The notes under the pieces are model-generated. The model searched no databases. It was given only the letters and a program-made list of their open reading frames with translations, and was not told where the DNA came from. Source: Mactromeris polynyma (taxonomy: Eukaryota > Mollusca > Bivalvia > Venerida > Mactridae). From it: a stretch of DNA of 64,000 nt. Positions within the stretch are counted from its first letter, which is position 1; every line of letters starts with the position of its first letter. A program made the position numbers and the translations under genes. The stretch spans positions 14,681,553 to 14,745,552 of the forward strand of contig JASFXZ010000009.1 of assembly GCA_032209605.1 (NCBI GenBank). Reading direction: 5' to 3'. This document shows positions 35,140 to 44,244 of the stretch, one piece after another.

Positions 35140-36205
35140 TAACGACAGACCACTTATAATGCCCCTACTACATAAAACAAATGTTGTGGATAAGATTTTT
35201 TACATTCCTTGACTTTGCTAGAGAACATTCTGCTCTTTGTAAATTGGTAGTTTTTGCATAAGTTATCTTTCAGTAGAAATTAAAAAGCCACAAAAACATG
35301 TCAAGTATACTGATTGAATTCCTCAAATTGTAGTATAAACCACATATATATTTGTGCTAAAAAAACTCAAAACATTTACAGAGTCTACAGTAACTCTCTT
35401 GAGTAAACTCCCTGTGAAACCTAGTGCTGGTGTCCTATGCGATGGTGTGGTTGTGTGCTCTGCAAGGTTCGAACCAACAACTTCCATACTGAGTGGCAAA
35501 CACCTTAACACAAATCTGTTTCCTTCTAATCAGAATATAGGACATTAGCCCCTAAGCTAAGCTAATATTTAGGGAAACCCTTTCATGATTTGCCCTATGC
35601 AAACGAATTACTGCAAGGATGGTTTGGAGTAAAATAATACATTTATATAATAATATAAATTATATTTACCATTTCAAGAATTCCATATGTGTACAATATC
35701 ACTAGGAATACTGAAAAAGGTAAATTCCCATTCACAAAACAATCTTCAATGTTTGCATAAAATTACATTTATTTGATTACAAAAACTGCACATTCCCATC
35801 AATGTACAGTTAACACAGTATACCTTTGTTTGTTTAACAAAAACGAGCTTTGGTAAAAAACTTTACATCCCCTTAAGGCAGAGATAGCGAAACATAACGA
35901 TACGAAAAGATGTATCTGTGAATTAATCAAGTACATTTCTAATGTGTAATTAGTCTTGGTCATGTGACTGACCTGTGACACAGTAAGGAGAATATATGAT
36001 GATTGACAGATCTATCTCTTCTGAGTAATTCTTTACTTCGACATGTATTTAAGCAACATATTACCACATATATATGGATATAAACAATTAATGTACTAAA
36101 TATATTATCAGTAGGCTCCAATATAAGTGACATAACACCAGAAAATATTGAGGGTATGGTAAAATATTGTAACTACCTCATTACCAAAAGTGAGTTATAA
36201 TCGTT
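35140..36205. other. Intergenic with one tRNA-like fragment
   Basis: No gene seen. At about 35455-35545 the minus strand carries GTTGGTTCGAACCTTGCAGA, a B-box-like motif from a decayed SINE. Confidence 0.45.
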
Positions 36206-36211
36206 TTACAC

Positions 36212-36562
36212 TAAGGGTGTAAATATATACCAGTATATTGATATATCGCAATACACAGCCAAACTGTATTGTACCATGATATAAAATTAAAGCAACCGAT
36301 TTAATTTTGAGTTTTTGTCATGAAAACCTTATATTTAATTACAAGTGAAAAATTAAATAAAATTGACCACTGTTTTAGCTTATGCATTTTTATTGTTTTC
36401 AACAAATTTGACACATTATACTGCAGTGGAATATATTAGTGATTCAGTAAGACATAACTCTATAGCCATATTTCAGATTAATGAAGCAATATATTGTGGT
36501 ACATATTGCAATACAAGTATCTGTTGCTAAAGCATTGCAATATATCTTGCCACCTTTCAGGT
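36212..36562. mobile_element. Decayed hAT-like DNA transposon
   Basis: The left part AAGGGTGTAAATATATACCA then GTATATTGATATATCGCAAT, and the right part ATTGCAATATATCTTGCCAC plus CTTT, form diverged inverted repeats of ATATCGCAAT-type motifs. Such GGGTGTAA-like termini with subterminal ATCGATA motifs are common in hAT MITEs; the class is inferred. No transposase. Confidence 0.5.
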
Positions 36563-36564
36563 AA

Positions 36565-37255
36565 GTCACTGCACTCTATCTTATGCCAAACCCTCCATTT
36601 ATGTAATTAATTGGAATCTAATTACTGAGATTTCTGTGCATTCTTTCACATATTTGAGATAAAGACATCAGTTCCAGAGAATTTCTCACCATTGGATTGA
36701 ATCCAGTCCAAACATTTAATCAGTCAGAAAATGATAATTGTAAAGTAATTAAAATACCTGCAATTATAAGGTAAATATATTTCAGTATAGATTACAAGTG
36801 CACAGTTTACCATACCCATATGCATTCATAGATACAAACATAGGTGTTAAACATTTGAAAATGATTAAAATCTATATCCAGAACTTAATTTGAGTCTAGG
36901 ATCCGTTGTAAAATTATTAATTACGAATTAATTGAACAAGATTGACAAATTTACAAAAACCTACATCATACAGTTTACCCCGACCCGGCATGGTGCAATA
37001 TTTGTAAAAACTGATGGTAGAAAACTGATATGTATTTAATTTAAATTTAATTGCAGTAATCATATTACAGCAAAATTGCTACAGAATAAATAAAGTAATT
37101 TTCCAAATCATTTTACCACCTGGTAAGGTAATTATGAACCAAAGTGTACCACAGTGTCAATCATAAATACAATTTACAGATGTTATATAGAAGAAGTCAA
37201 AATAGAGTACACCACGCAGTCTTTGTAATGGAATTTTAAGCCACATATATATCAC
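36565..37255. other. Intergenic, no feature seen
   Basis: AT-rich, no frame or repeat recognised. Confidence 0.45.
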
Positions 37256-37326
37256 CGTCTCCTCTGAGTAGCCGAGTGGTTAAGGCATCCGCCTTTAAAT
37301 AGGGTGGACACTATAATAAAGAAACA
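37256..37326 (+). mobile_element. SINE family C, internally deleted copy
   Basis: GAGTAGCCGAGTGGTTAAGG and CATCCGCCTT are the tRNA-like head (A box), matching the head of 40373-40618 on the opposite strand. It jumps straight to GGTGGACACTATAATAAAGA, the tail of that SINE, losing the B box and body. Confidence 0.65.
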
Positions 37327-37339
37327 CTTTTATATACTG

Positions 37340-37571
37340 CCTGAGGGGGAGGGGGCAGAGTCATGAAGGGATTTTCCTAGCTATTTGGGTGAAGGAAGAC
37401 CTCAGGTGCCCGGGCATCTAGAAGAGAGCCACCGGCCTTCCGTAAGCCAGCTTGAGAACTTAATTTCCACGCATATAAATCTACATGCCATGAGGGATTC
37501 AAGCTTGCAGTGGTGAGGGGTACATGATTTGAAGCAAGCAACCATGACCACTAGACCACGGAGGACCCTTT
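37340..37571 (-). mobile_element. SINE family A, copy 2
   Basis: Contains CTTCCGTAAGCCAGCTTGAG and, at its right end, GACCACTAGACCACGGAGGA and CCCTT, the reverse complement of a tRNA-like head. Same motif order as 26986 and 54556. It begins 14 bp after the family C fragment. Confidence 0.65.
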
Positions 37572-37574
37572 GCC

Positions 37575-38070
37575 TCAGTATAGTTACGATTCTGAATAAA
37601 TAGAATTATGAATAAATAGTAGCGCAGTCACTCGATCAGGACACACTCCATCTTTTCGAATAGTTATCATTGTTTTGTTATGGACTATAGTAAATAATCA
37701 TACATTGTACATATACAGCAAAAGTTATGTACTTGGTGTTGGATGTTATATAATGCAATGATTAATAGGAATAATTCAAACTTGTTCTATTGTTGCATAG
37801 CAATTTTTCCAAGCAGAAGAATATCCCAGCTAATACCATCTAATTATATCCAGTAACTTTCTCCATCACTGATCTTTCCTTCTTCAAGAAGATCTCATTA
37901 CAATATCTATACAAAATGGCAATAAAGCACCTTCTTGCAAGTCAATAATTAACTGGATATAACAGCAGTCTGCATATGTATCCCTGTCTGGAAAAATGCA
38001 GAAAAAAACGAATAGATTTGGCACTCAGGCAATCTCATTTTTGTGTAGGCATTACTTGTGTGTGCTAATC
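37575..38070. other. Intergenic, no feature seen
   Basis: No frame or repeat recognised. Confidence 0.45.
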
Positions 38071-38181
38071 CACAGGAAAGTGTTGTGAGTTCTCTCCCTT
38101 TATCCCCTCTATAGTTCTCTCCCTTCTAGGAAGTGAACTCTAGAAGGGATAAAGGGAGATAACTCATGACAATCTCCTGTG
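38071..38181. mobile_element. MITE, CACAGGAGA family, copy 3
   Basis: A 111-bp copy from CACAGGAAAGTGTTGTGAGT to AACTCATGACAATCTCCTGTG, the same length as copy 1. TTCTCTCCCTTTATCCCCTC pairs with AGAAGGGATAAAGGGAGATA. Confidence 0.75.
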
Positions 38182-38234
38182 TATAGAAAAATAATAAGGG
38201 ACTGACTTCTAGAATTGTATGCAGTTATAAATGA

Positions 38235-38364
38235 CATGTATGGTGGCATAGAGGTGACATGTGTGAAATTATTTTTATCTCGTGGCCACTTTTTAGTGGG
38301 AACGTGTTAGTAAGTAGTAGCCACGTAATTTCACACATGTCACCTCTATGCCACCGTAGACATG
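38235..38364. mobile_element. Foldback element with near-perfect 39-bp arms
   Basis: The left arm at 38235-38271 (CATGTATGGTGGCATAGAGG, TGACATGTGTGAAATTA) pairs with the right arm at 38326-38364 (TAATTTCACACATGTCACCT, CTATGCCACCGTAGACATG), with only a small bulge. The loop of about 54 bp holds a second short pair, CGTGGC and GCCACG. It could be a young MITE or a hairpin RNA source. Confidence 0.8.
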
Positions 38365-38369
38365 AGATG

Positions 38370-38925
38370 AGTTAAATGTTCAAATAGTGGTGCAAGATTT
38401 AGCAAAAAGTTCACAAGCCACAGAACTCATGGATAACAACAGCTAAAATAAATAAAGTTCTCTCAAGTAAATAGTATTTTACAGTAAACAGTCTGAACAA
38501 ACAAGTGTATAATCTATATAATTAAATTAATGTAAGATTTAAGGCAGTCATTAAACCATTGTTTGATTATGGGCAATTTTAGGGCGACTCAATATTGTTT
38601 TCAATCCCTTGTTTTGTTTTCAATCCCTTGTTTTTTTTTAGTAACTATAAACCCCAAAATATCCTGCAGTATAGAGCAGAAAGACTGAATAAGCACCTAT
38701 TTCAGTTAGTTTCAACTTATTTAATTTAAGACAAGCTGCTCCAACAGTTTTATCAGTCACATTTGATGACTAGTTCTTGAAATACTTATGTAGTATTGTC
38801 ATGTTTTTATTAAATAAATAATCATATTTTCAGGTAACTTTCACATATTTTCTCAATATTCTGATCCCAATCAATTAAATATCTGATAGTGAAGTTCAGT
38901 GTTCCATAAATCTGATATTTACTCG
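38370..38925. other. Intergenic, no gene recognised
   Basis: One direct repeat, GTTTTCAATCCCTTGTTTT at about 38596 and 38615; otherwise nothing seen. Confidence 0.45.
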
Positions 38926-38929
38926 CCAG

Positions 38930-39040
38930 TACTTGCACCTTGTTCAGGGATAGTGAAGTTCAGTGTTCTAGGGAGATTCGAACCCACAACCTTCTAATCC
39001 AAAGACAGGAACTCAACCCCTCTACCACTAAGCTTTGGTC
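38930..39040 (-). mobile_element. tRNA-like SINE head
   Basis: On the minus strand AGCTTAGTGGTAGAGGGGTT is a good A-box region and AGGTTGTGGGTTCGAATCTC a good B box. The following sequence (AGAACACTGAACTTCAC) has no close match in the window. Confidence 0.55.
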
Positions 39041-39189
39041 AGGGTACTGTGAATAAACACTTTGATTTCATACCAATAACGGGATTTATTTTGGCTATTT
39101 TGGGAAGACGACCCATACCCTTCAAGTTGGGATTTTTTCTTATAAATTGGGTAAAAAAAGACTAGTAATCACAGCAAAATATTAGGAAC

Positions 39190-39540
39190 TAGAATGCGTC
39201 CATAGGACACAGATGCCCCCACTTGCAGCCTTTGTCACAAAAGCAAATGCTATTATTCTGCTCATAGTTTGTGAATGGATATCAAAATTACCAAGTGAAC
39301 AACTGTACTGATTATGGTGATAAGTCAAGGGCCATAACTTTGCACTTACTGGGCGTAACCATACATGAAACCCCAGGTGCAAAACTACACATGCTGGTGA
39401 ACATTCCTGTAAAGTTTTATGACTCTGGCTCATATTCTATTGGAGATATGAGTGACACAAGATTTTGTGACAGATGGACGGACAGACGGACAAGGGCAAA
39501 TCTATATGCCCCCCCTTTTCAAAGTGGGGGCATAATAAAA
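39190..39540. mobile_element. Non-autonomous DNA transposon with GTGGGGGCAT ends
   Basis: ATGCCCCCACTT at 39213-39224 and AAGTGGGGGCAT at 39522-39533 are perfect inverted repeats. A GGACGGACAGACGGACAAGG stretch lies just inside the right end, next to a second ATGCCCCCCCTTTTC. I recall this terminal arrangement as common in bivalve genomes; no transposase frame is present. Frames of 83 and 97 codons here belong to the repeat. Confidence 0.65.
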
Positions 39541-39544
39541 GTAG

Positions 39545-40370
39545 AGGATGTAGTTATAAGTTAATGGTCAATTGTTATTTATATAAACTGCCTGTGAAAG
39601 AAAAGCCTCTAACTTTTTCAATTTTTGGCTAAATTGAAGCAAAATTCTTTCTTCAGATTTATTGCGAATTTTTAAGTTAAAATTGGGAATATAGCCGAAT
39701 AACAGCCATAAAAACAGACGAAAAAACTGTTTAATAATGACAAGAAACAATCAGAGTGTAAACGAGTTGATTTTTTTGTAGCATTCCAAAAGGTAACATA
39801 CCAGTACATTTTTAAATGGGAGCTAAATAACTGGTGTTACATAAAATATATCTAGCACAAATCTTTCTGTTTAACAGTCATAAAAATACACTGCACACTC
39901 ATTTTGTTTCCAAATCAATTTACTCCACAGTATTTCGAATCATGAACTACTTCAATCATCAAACTTCTTTTTAATCAACAGAGCGACTTCATCTGCATCC
40001 ACCAAACAGTAGCACTCAACTGAAATCTTTTTAACAATCATCTTAAAATCAAAAAAATACTTCAGAAATTCACATTAATGCTTCGAGAAAAATGCATCAA
40101 ATAAAACAAGCAAGCATTCCCAGCATTAAGATAAGGAATTATTTAGCATCATAAATATCCTGGGAACAAATCTATCAATCTGCAGTCTTGTAATAAAGGT
40201 GTGATAAATGTCTATAGAAAAATGAGGTAACAATTTAATAAAAGCAGCTGAATACTCACTTTCTCTCAATGATAAATTTACCCTGAAATTTGAAGTATAT
40301 CACCACTATTATAGAAAATTATCAAACTGTTTCTAATAAATGTTCTAGTTAATGTAAAAGTGAAAGTAAA
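39545..40370. other. Intergenic, no gene recognised
   Basis: AT-rich sequence, no repeat recognised. Confidence 0.45.
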
Positions 40371-40372
40371 GT

Positions 40373-40618
40373 GTTTATTTATTATAGTGTCGCCCTAGTC
40401 CAGGGGCTAGTGTCGCCCCTACTTAAAAGGCCAGCCATTTCTGACTTATGAGCATATTAACTTCCCGATTCCTATCCTTGAACACCAGGCACCAGGCAGG
40501 TAGACAAACGGTAACCATTATTTAATTAGCCATATCAGAGCGGACCCCTACCAGGATTCGAACATACGACCTCCCTCCCAAGGTGGATGCCTCAACCACT
40601 CTGGCAAGGGAGACGGTC
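40373..40618 (-). mobile_element. tRNA-derived SINE, family C, full-length-looking
   Basis: On the minus strand it reads GCCAGAGTGGTTGAGGCATC (A box), then TCGTATGTTCGAATCCTGG (B box), a body including GGAATCGGGAAGTTAATATG, and ends GGGCGACACTATAATAAATA. The head is of the tRNA-Ser/Leu type (GCCGAGTGGTTAAGGC in the 37256 copy). Confidence 0.7.
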
Positions 40619-40667
40619 ATAAGTGCCTTTCATTTTCAATTTTATGTGATTTTGTTTGTCCCTATAA

Positions 40668-40834
40668 CAAGGATGTCACTAATTCTTCAAGTAGAAGGCA
40701 ATTCACCATAAGTGGGCAGGGGTCTGGGGTGATACTCCCCTTAATTATGATCATTCATACAAGAAAAGTAGTCGGTGATGATGCTAAAGTTACTGGGTAT
40801 TTTTACTAGCTTCCGGCTCTTATTGACACCCCTG
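40668..40834. mobile_element. hAT-like MITE, CAGGGGTGTCA family, copy 2
   Basis: Starts CAAGGATGTCACTAATTCTT and ends GCTCTTATTGACACCCCTG. The interior CTTAATTATGATCATTCATA is inverted relative to 15036-15205. It touches the next element with no bases between. Confidence 0.65.
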
Positions 40835-41060
40835 CAGGGCTCTAGAAATCCACTAGCCCGACATCCCCGACAAGGCTAATTGCCTATTCTGGGTACAAAC
40901 AGATAGTTGGACATAGTCCAGGACAAGTCCATTATGCACACCTCCATACCCTATTCTATGCTCGTACAACTACTAGTAGCCTCCCAATGTCAGAAAAGTC
41001 AAAATGAACATGTACACTAGTTCAGGACAACTGTATTCAAAGAAAATTTCTAGAACCCTG
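40835..41060. mobile_element. hAT-like MITE, CAGGGCTCTAGA family, complete copy
   Basis: Terminal inverted repeats CAGGGCTCTAGAAAT (left) and ATTTCTAGAACCCTG (right). 226 bp, non-coding. Partial copies lie at 20775-20872 (-) and 53249-53335 (+). Confidence 0.7.
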
Positions 41061-41064
41061 CCCT

Positions 41065-41510
41065 GCTGTAATCCTCCTTTCAATATTTAAACACAGCAGG
41101 GGAGACAGAACTCCAATGAGAGCTGTCTATGAAACTGAGACCAATATAAGCGGTAGACAAAATGAACTTATCACACTGAAAATATTACTTTCCCAAACAA
41201 TAAACTTCAGAGGCTGTTATTGTGTGGAAGCAGGTAACTACTTAGTTATATAACAGTTAAATAAACTATAAATATTTCAGTGGTAATATAATGGTATACA
41301 AACCGTACACGTATACTAGAGCCACTTGTGGGGGAAGAAATGCAGACACATTCCGCGGCAAGGTGTAGACTTGTAGCTTGTTACCATGTTAATTAATAGT
41401 TCCAAGATGAATACAACAGTTGTCATGCACTAACTCACTTTTTCTGTACCTTGCAGTCTGTAAAATAAACTTAAGGTTGCTGTACACCTTTGTCACAGTG
41501 TTGTTTATGC
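41065..41510. other. Intergenic, left flank of 39-bp array
   Basis: No gene recognised. Confidence 0.45.
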
Positions 41511-41512
41511 CA

Positions 41513-41932
41513 TTTTTTCAACCGTATCTCAGTTATATACGGTTTTACCCATTTTTCAACAGTATCTCAGTTATGTACAGTTTTATGTCATTTTTCAACA
41601 GTATCTCAGTTATGTACAGTTTTATGTCATTTTTCAACAGTATCTCAGTTATGTACAGTTTTACCCATTTTTCAACAGTATCTCAGTTATGTACAGTTTT
41701 ATGTCATTTTTCAACAGGATCTCAGTTATATGTACAGTTTTATGTCATTTTTCAACAGTATCTCAGTTATGTACAGTTTTATGTCATTTTTCAACAGTAT
41801 CTCAGTTATGTACAGTTTTATGTCATTTTTCAACAGGATCTGTTATGTACAGTCTTATGTCATTTTTCAACAGTATCTCAGTTATGTACAGTCTTATGTC
41901 ATTTTTCAACAGTATCTCAGTTATGTATGATG
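41513..41932. repeat. 39-bp minisatellite, about 11 units
   Basis: Unit: CAGTATCTCAGTTATGTACA followed by GTTTTATGTCATTTTTCAA. Two left units have ACCCATTTTTC instead of GTCATTTTTC; one has two extra bases (CAGTTATATGTACAG, near 41726) and one lacks three (CAGGATCTGTTATG, near 41835). The last units have CAGTCTTATG. As 39 is a multiple of three, plus-strand frames stay open (41420-41941 and others), but there is no coding flank. Confidence 0.95.
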
Positions 41933-41939
41933 GTCAGCT

Positions 41940-42125
41940 GACCTAACCTGAGACCAAGGGTAAACAATCAATATAAACCTGTTTGTCTGCAACCACTGAC
42001 AACCTCCCCATATGTAACAAAAAAGGATGACGGATGACTATGAAGGTATCATCTATCACATTGTCATAGCATGTGCGTAGTTACTTGCACGCAAATTACA
42101 CTGTTGCGTACACATGATCATCAAA
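41940..42125. other. Right flank of 39-bp array, nothing seen
   Basis: Short spacer without gene or repeat. Confidence 0.4.
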
Positions 42126-42127
42126 TT

Positions 42128-42620
42128 AAACAAGAGGCCTATGAAGGCCTGTGCTCTACTTGTTGGCCAAGTTTGGTCACCTTTTGTCTTTAAGTTCTTA
42201 GAAGACATTTCTAAGTAATTTGAGTTAATCTTGGACAGTAGGTTAGATGTCCACGAGACCAAATTTCTTTTGAAAAATTGACAGAACGGCATAAGTTTGG
42301 TAAACATCAGATAATAGTGAAGGCGCTATTGTGTTCACAAGCTCAATTATAGGAATTTTTTCCAATTTTAATATCTGGCTGGTTTTCGAAAGGAACTGAG
42401 ATTTTATGTAATATTTAACTACTGCAAAGTTTGGTAAACATCAGACAATAAATGAAGGTGCTTTTGTGTTCACGAGCTCAGGATTCCGATTTTAAAATCA
42501 TGCATGGGCGTTCTGGCTGCCATATTACAGGGTATCATTGGTAATCACCAAAATCTAGGTAGTTTGAAATTGATCTTTTTGCTATTAAAACTGAAACATG
42601 TTGCCATAGAAATACCAACC
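42128..42620. repeat. Decayed molluscan-type repeat (AAGAGGCC head) with internal duplication
   Basis: Begins ACAAGAGGCCTATGAAGGCC, a motif I associate with a common bivalve repeat. Inside, TTTGGTAAACATCAGATAAT at about 42296 recurs as TTTGGTAAACATCAGACAAT at 42429; both are followed by GAAGGCGCTATTGTGTTCAC-like sequence, about 133 bp apart. No coding content. Confidence 0.45.
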
Positions 42621-42829
42621 ACTTCATGCACGTTCAAGGAATTACAACCGCATCATTGAACCAACATTTTGTACATGGGATATGTACACTACCTTAAACT
42701 CTCCGAGTTTGCCAAATAATTTGTTCGTCTGGAAATTCCACAAAATTAGCCAATGAATAATTTGATTTGACAAAACTTAGCAAGTCTCGAAAATGTCTGC
42801 GACCTGGACATGGATTGGTCCCCAACTGA

Positions 42830-43275
42830 AAATAATACAATAATCCACCCAAAATTATGTAAATCAAGGAACAAATCCACGCTAGATCCAGGCGCGTAGC
42901 TGCTTTTACGCCAAAAAGCCCGGGCTTGCACATTATTTTCCCAATTTTACTTTTCTTCATATCAATAATTAATTAAAGTACATTAAAATGTTTTCTGTAT
43001 ATTATACACGAAAAGGTTTTTCTCGAAAAATCCGGCTAAAAAGGCATCAGATGTCACCATTTACATTCAACGGTTTCAAAATTTTCGGGGGGGCATGCCC
43101 CCAGACACCCCTAGCATATTGGCGGCTTTGCCGCTCATTCAGGCTTGCACATAGATTTCGGTGCAGCTACGCGCCTGAGATCTATTGGAACTAGGACAAT
43201 TACATTCCTGGTTACATTAGTGAATTCGGTCGGTGATTTGCGTACTTTTGGGTGGATTATTGTGGCTTGTTTTGT
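42830..43275. mobile_element. Large foldback repeat with arms of about 100 bp
   Basis: ACAATAATCCACCCAAAATT, CCAGGCGCGTAGCTGCTTTT and GGGCTTGCACAT on the left recur inverted on the right as AGGCTTGCACATAG, GTGCAGCTACGCGCCTGAGA and TTTTGGGTGGATTATTGTGG. The loop holds GGGGGGGCATGCCCCCAGAC, a motif common in invertebrate repeats. It may be two head-to-head copies of one element. Confidence 0.65.
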
Positions 43276-43489
43276 GCACCAATCAACGCGCCCAGCACCT
43301 GTGACAAGAAATATAACTCAATACAAAATTCGAAAACGAGCTAGTACTTACGATGTTTATTAATGTCTAGCTTCCAGATTCATATTATTTCAGTTTTCGT
43401 TATGAATAAACCTTTGACGAAACATAACGCAGCAGAAATAATGATAAAACACAGCTTCTGATAGGGAAGTACTTCCATGATGTCAGATA

Positions 43490-43640
43490 TAACATCGTCC
43501 ACGTGATGCGGCGTGACCAACTCTTCACATTAAAGGCGATTGGCGCCATCAAGTTTGGGAGGCTGCGTTGTAAGTCTCTATTTGTTAGGATTAATACACA
43601 CTTTAACCATATCGTCTAAGAAGTAAAACGTTGTTCGTAC
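43490..43640 (+). promoter_or_regulatory. Possible promoter and 5' non-coding exon
   Basis: A locally CpG-richer stretch contains CCACGTGATG, GCGATTGGCGCC (an inverted CCAAT and a GGCGCC core) and ends at GGCTGCGTTGTAAGTCTC, whose GTAAGT at 43570-43575 is a strong splice-donor match. No ATG frame can be tied to it, and no acceptor or downstream exon was identified. If real, the Ty3 element lies in the downstream intron. Confidence 0.25.
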
Positions 43641-43916
43641 GTTACAGAAAATACGATGTGTGTCAGGGGACATATGTAATGAAGAAACAGGCATCTTATA
43701 CTAGTTAGTTAATGTGATGGTACCATTTAGATCTAGTAACATTGAAAACATTACTTTTTGAGCGTCCGCCATAAAATGATGGCAACGATTGGAAATTTAC
43801 GACTATTTCACGTCTTATAGCTCTTTAAAGGCATCGTCAAGAAAATCTGGGAATTTAAGCCTTATGATGTTATTGACAATGACCCAATTTGCACAAATTA
43901 ACATCTAGCAAATTTG
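43641..43916. other. Left flank of the Ty3 element
   Basis: Contains GCGTCCGCCATAAAATGATG, a second CpG-bearing spot near 43760. No gene called. Confidence 0.4.
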
Positions 43917-43921
43917 CTATT
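43917..43921. repeat. Target-site duplication CTATT, left
   Basis: CTATT directly precedes the 5' LTR and is repeated directly after the 3' LTR at 48707-48711, the 5-bp duplication expected of Ty3/gypsy integration. Confidence 0.93.
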
Positions 43922-44133
43922 TGTTGTGTTATGTAGCCAGTCTATTTTCTATACTGACCAGCACTATGTATACCTTTATACGATCTGTGAGAATCACTCT
44001 ATCACACAGCTTCCATGAACTAGTAGTATAATTATTAAACCTGTAGCTTTTTCATATTATATGGTAGTACAATTAAAGTAGTAGAAATCATTATAAGTGT
44101 TGTTCTACATTACACCATATACATAACGAAACA
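43922..44133 (+). repeat. 5' LTR
   Basis: 212 bp, from TGTTGTGTTATGTAGCCAGT to ACCATATACATAACGAAACA, with canonical TG...CA ends. Identical to the 3' LTR except for G instead of A near the end (CATAACGAAACA versus CATAACAAAACA). AATTAAAG inside could serve as a polyadenylation signal. Confidence 0.96.
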
Positions 44134-44146
44134 TGGTGTCAGAAGT
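44134..44146 (+). promoter_or_regulatory. Primer-binding site, tRNA-Leu type
   Basis: TGGTGTCAGAAGT starts immediately after the 5' LTR. It pairs with the 3' end of a typical animal tRNA-Leu (TGG from CCA, then TGTCAGGAGT) with one mismatch in 13. The tRNA identity is from known tRNA-Leu ends, not from a tRNA in this window. Confidence 0.8.
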
Positions 44147-44244
44147 TTAAAACTGGTGTGAATTTCTTGATATATTCTCACTGAAAGGAACATTAATTTA
44201 ACTTAATTTTGATTCCAAGTGAATATAAACGGAACTTTTCTAAG

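Noticed and set aside
37256..37300. tRNA-Ser/Leu gene
   Set aside because: Only the A-box half is present; it is the head of a SINE whose fuller copy is at 40373-40618.
39182..39564. 83- and 97-codon frames
   Set aside because: Inside the GTGGGGGCAT-ended repeat.
44209..44244. Extra 12 codons at the N-terminus of Gag-Pol
   Set aside because: The frame start at 44209 is TTG; the ATG at 44245 is the natural eukaryotic start.
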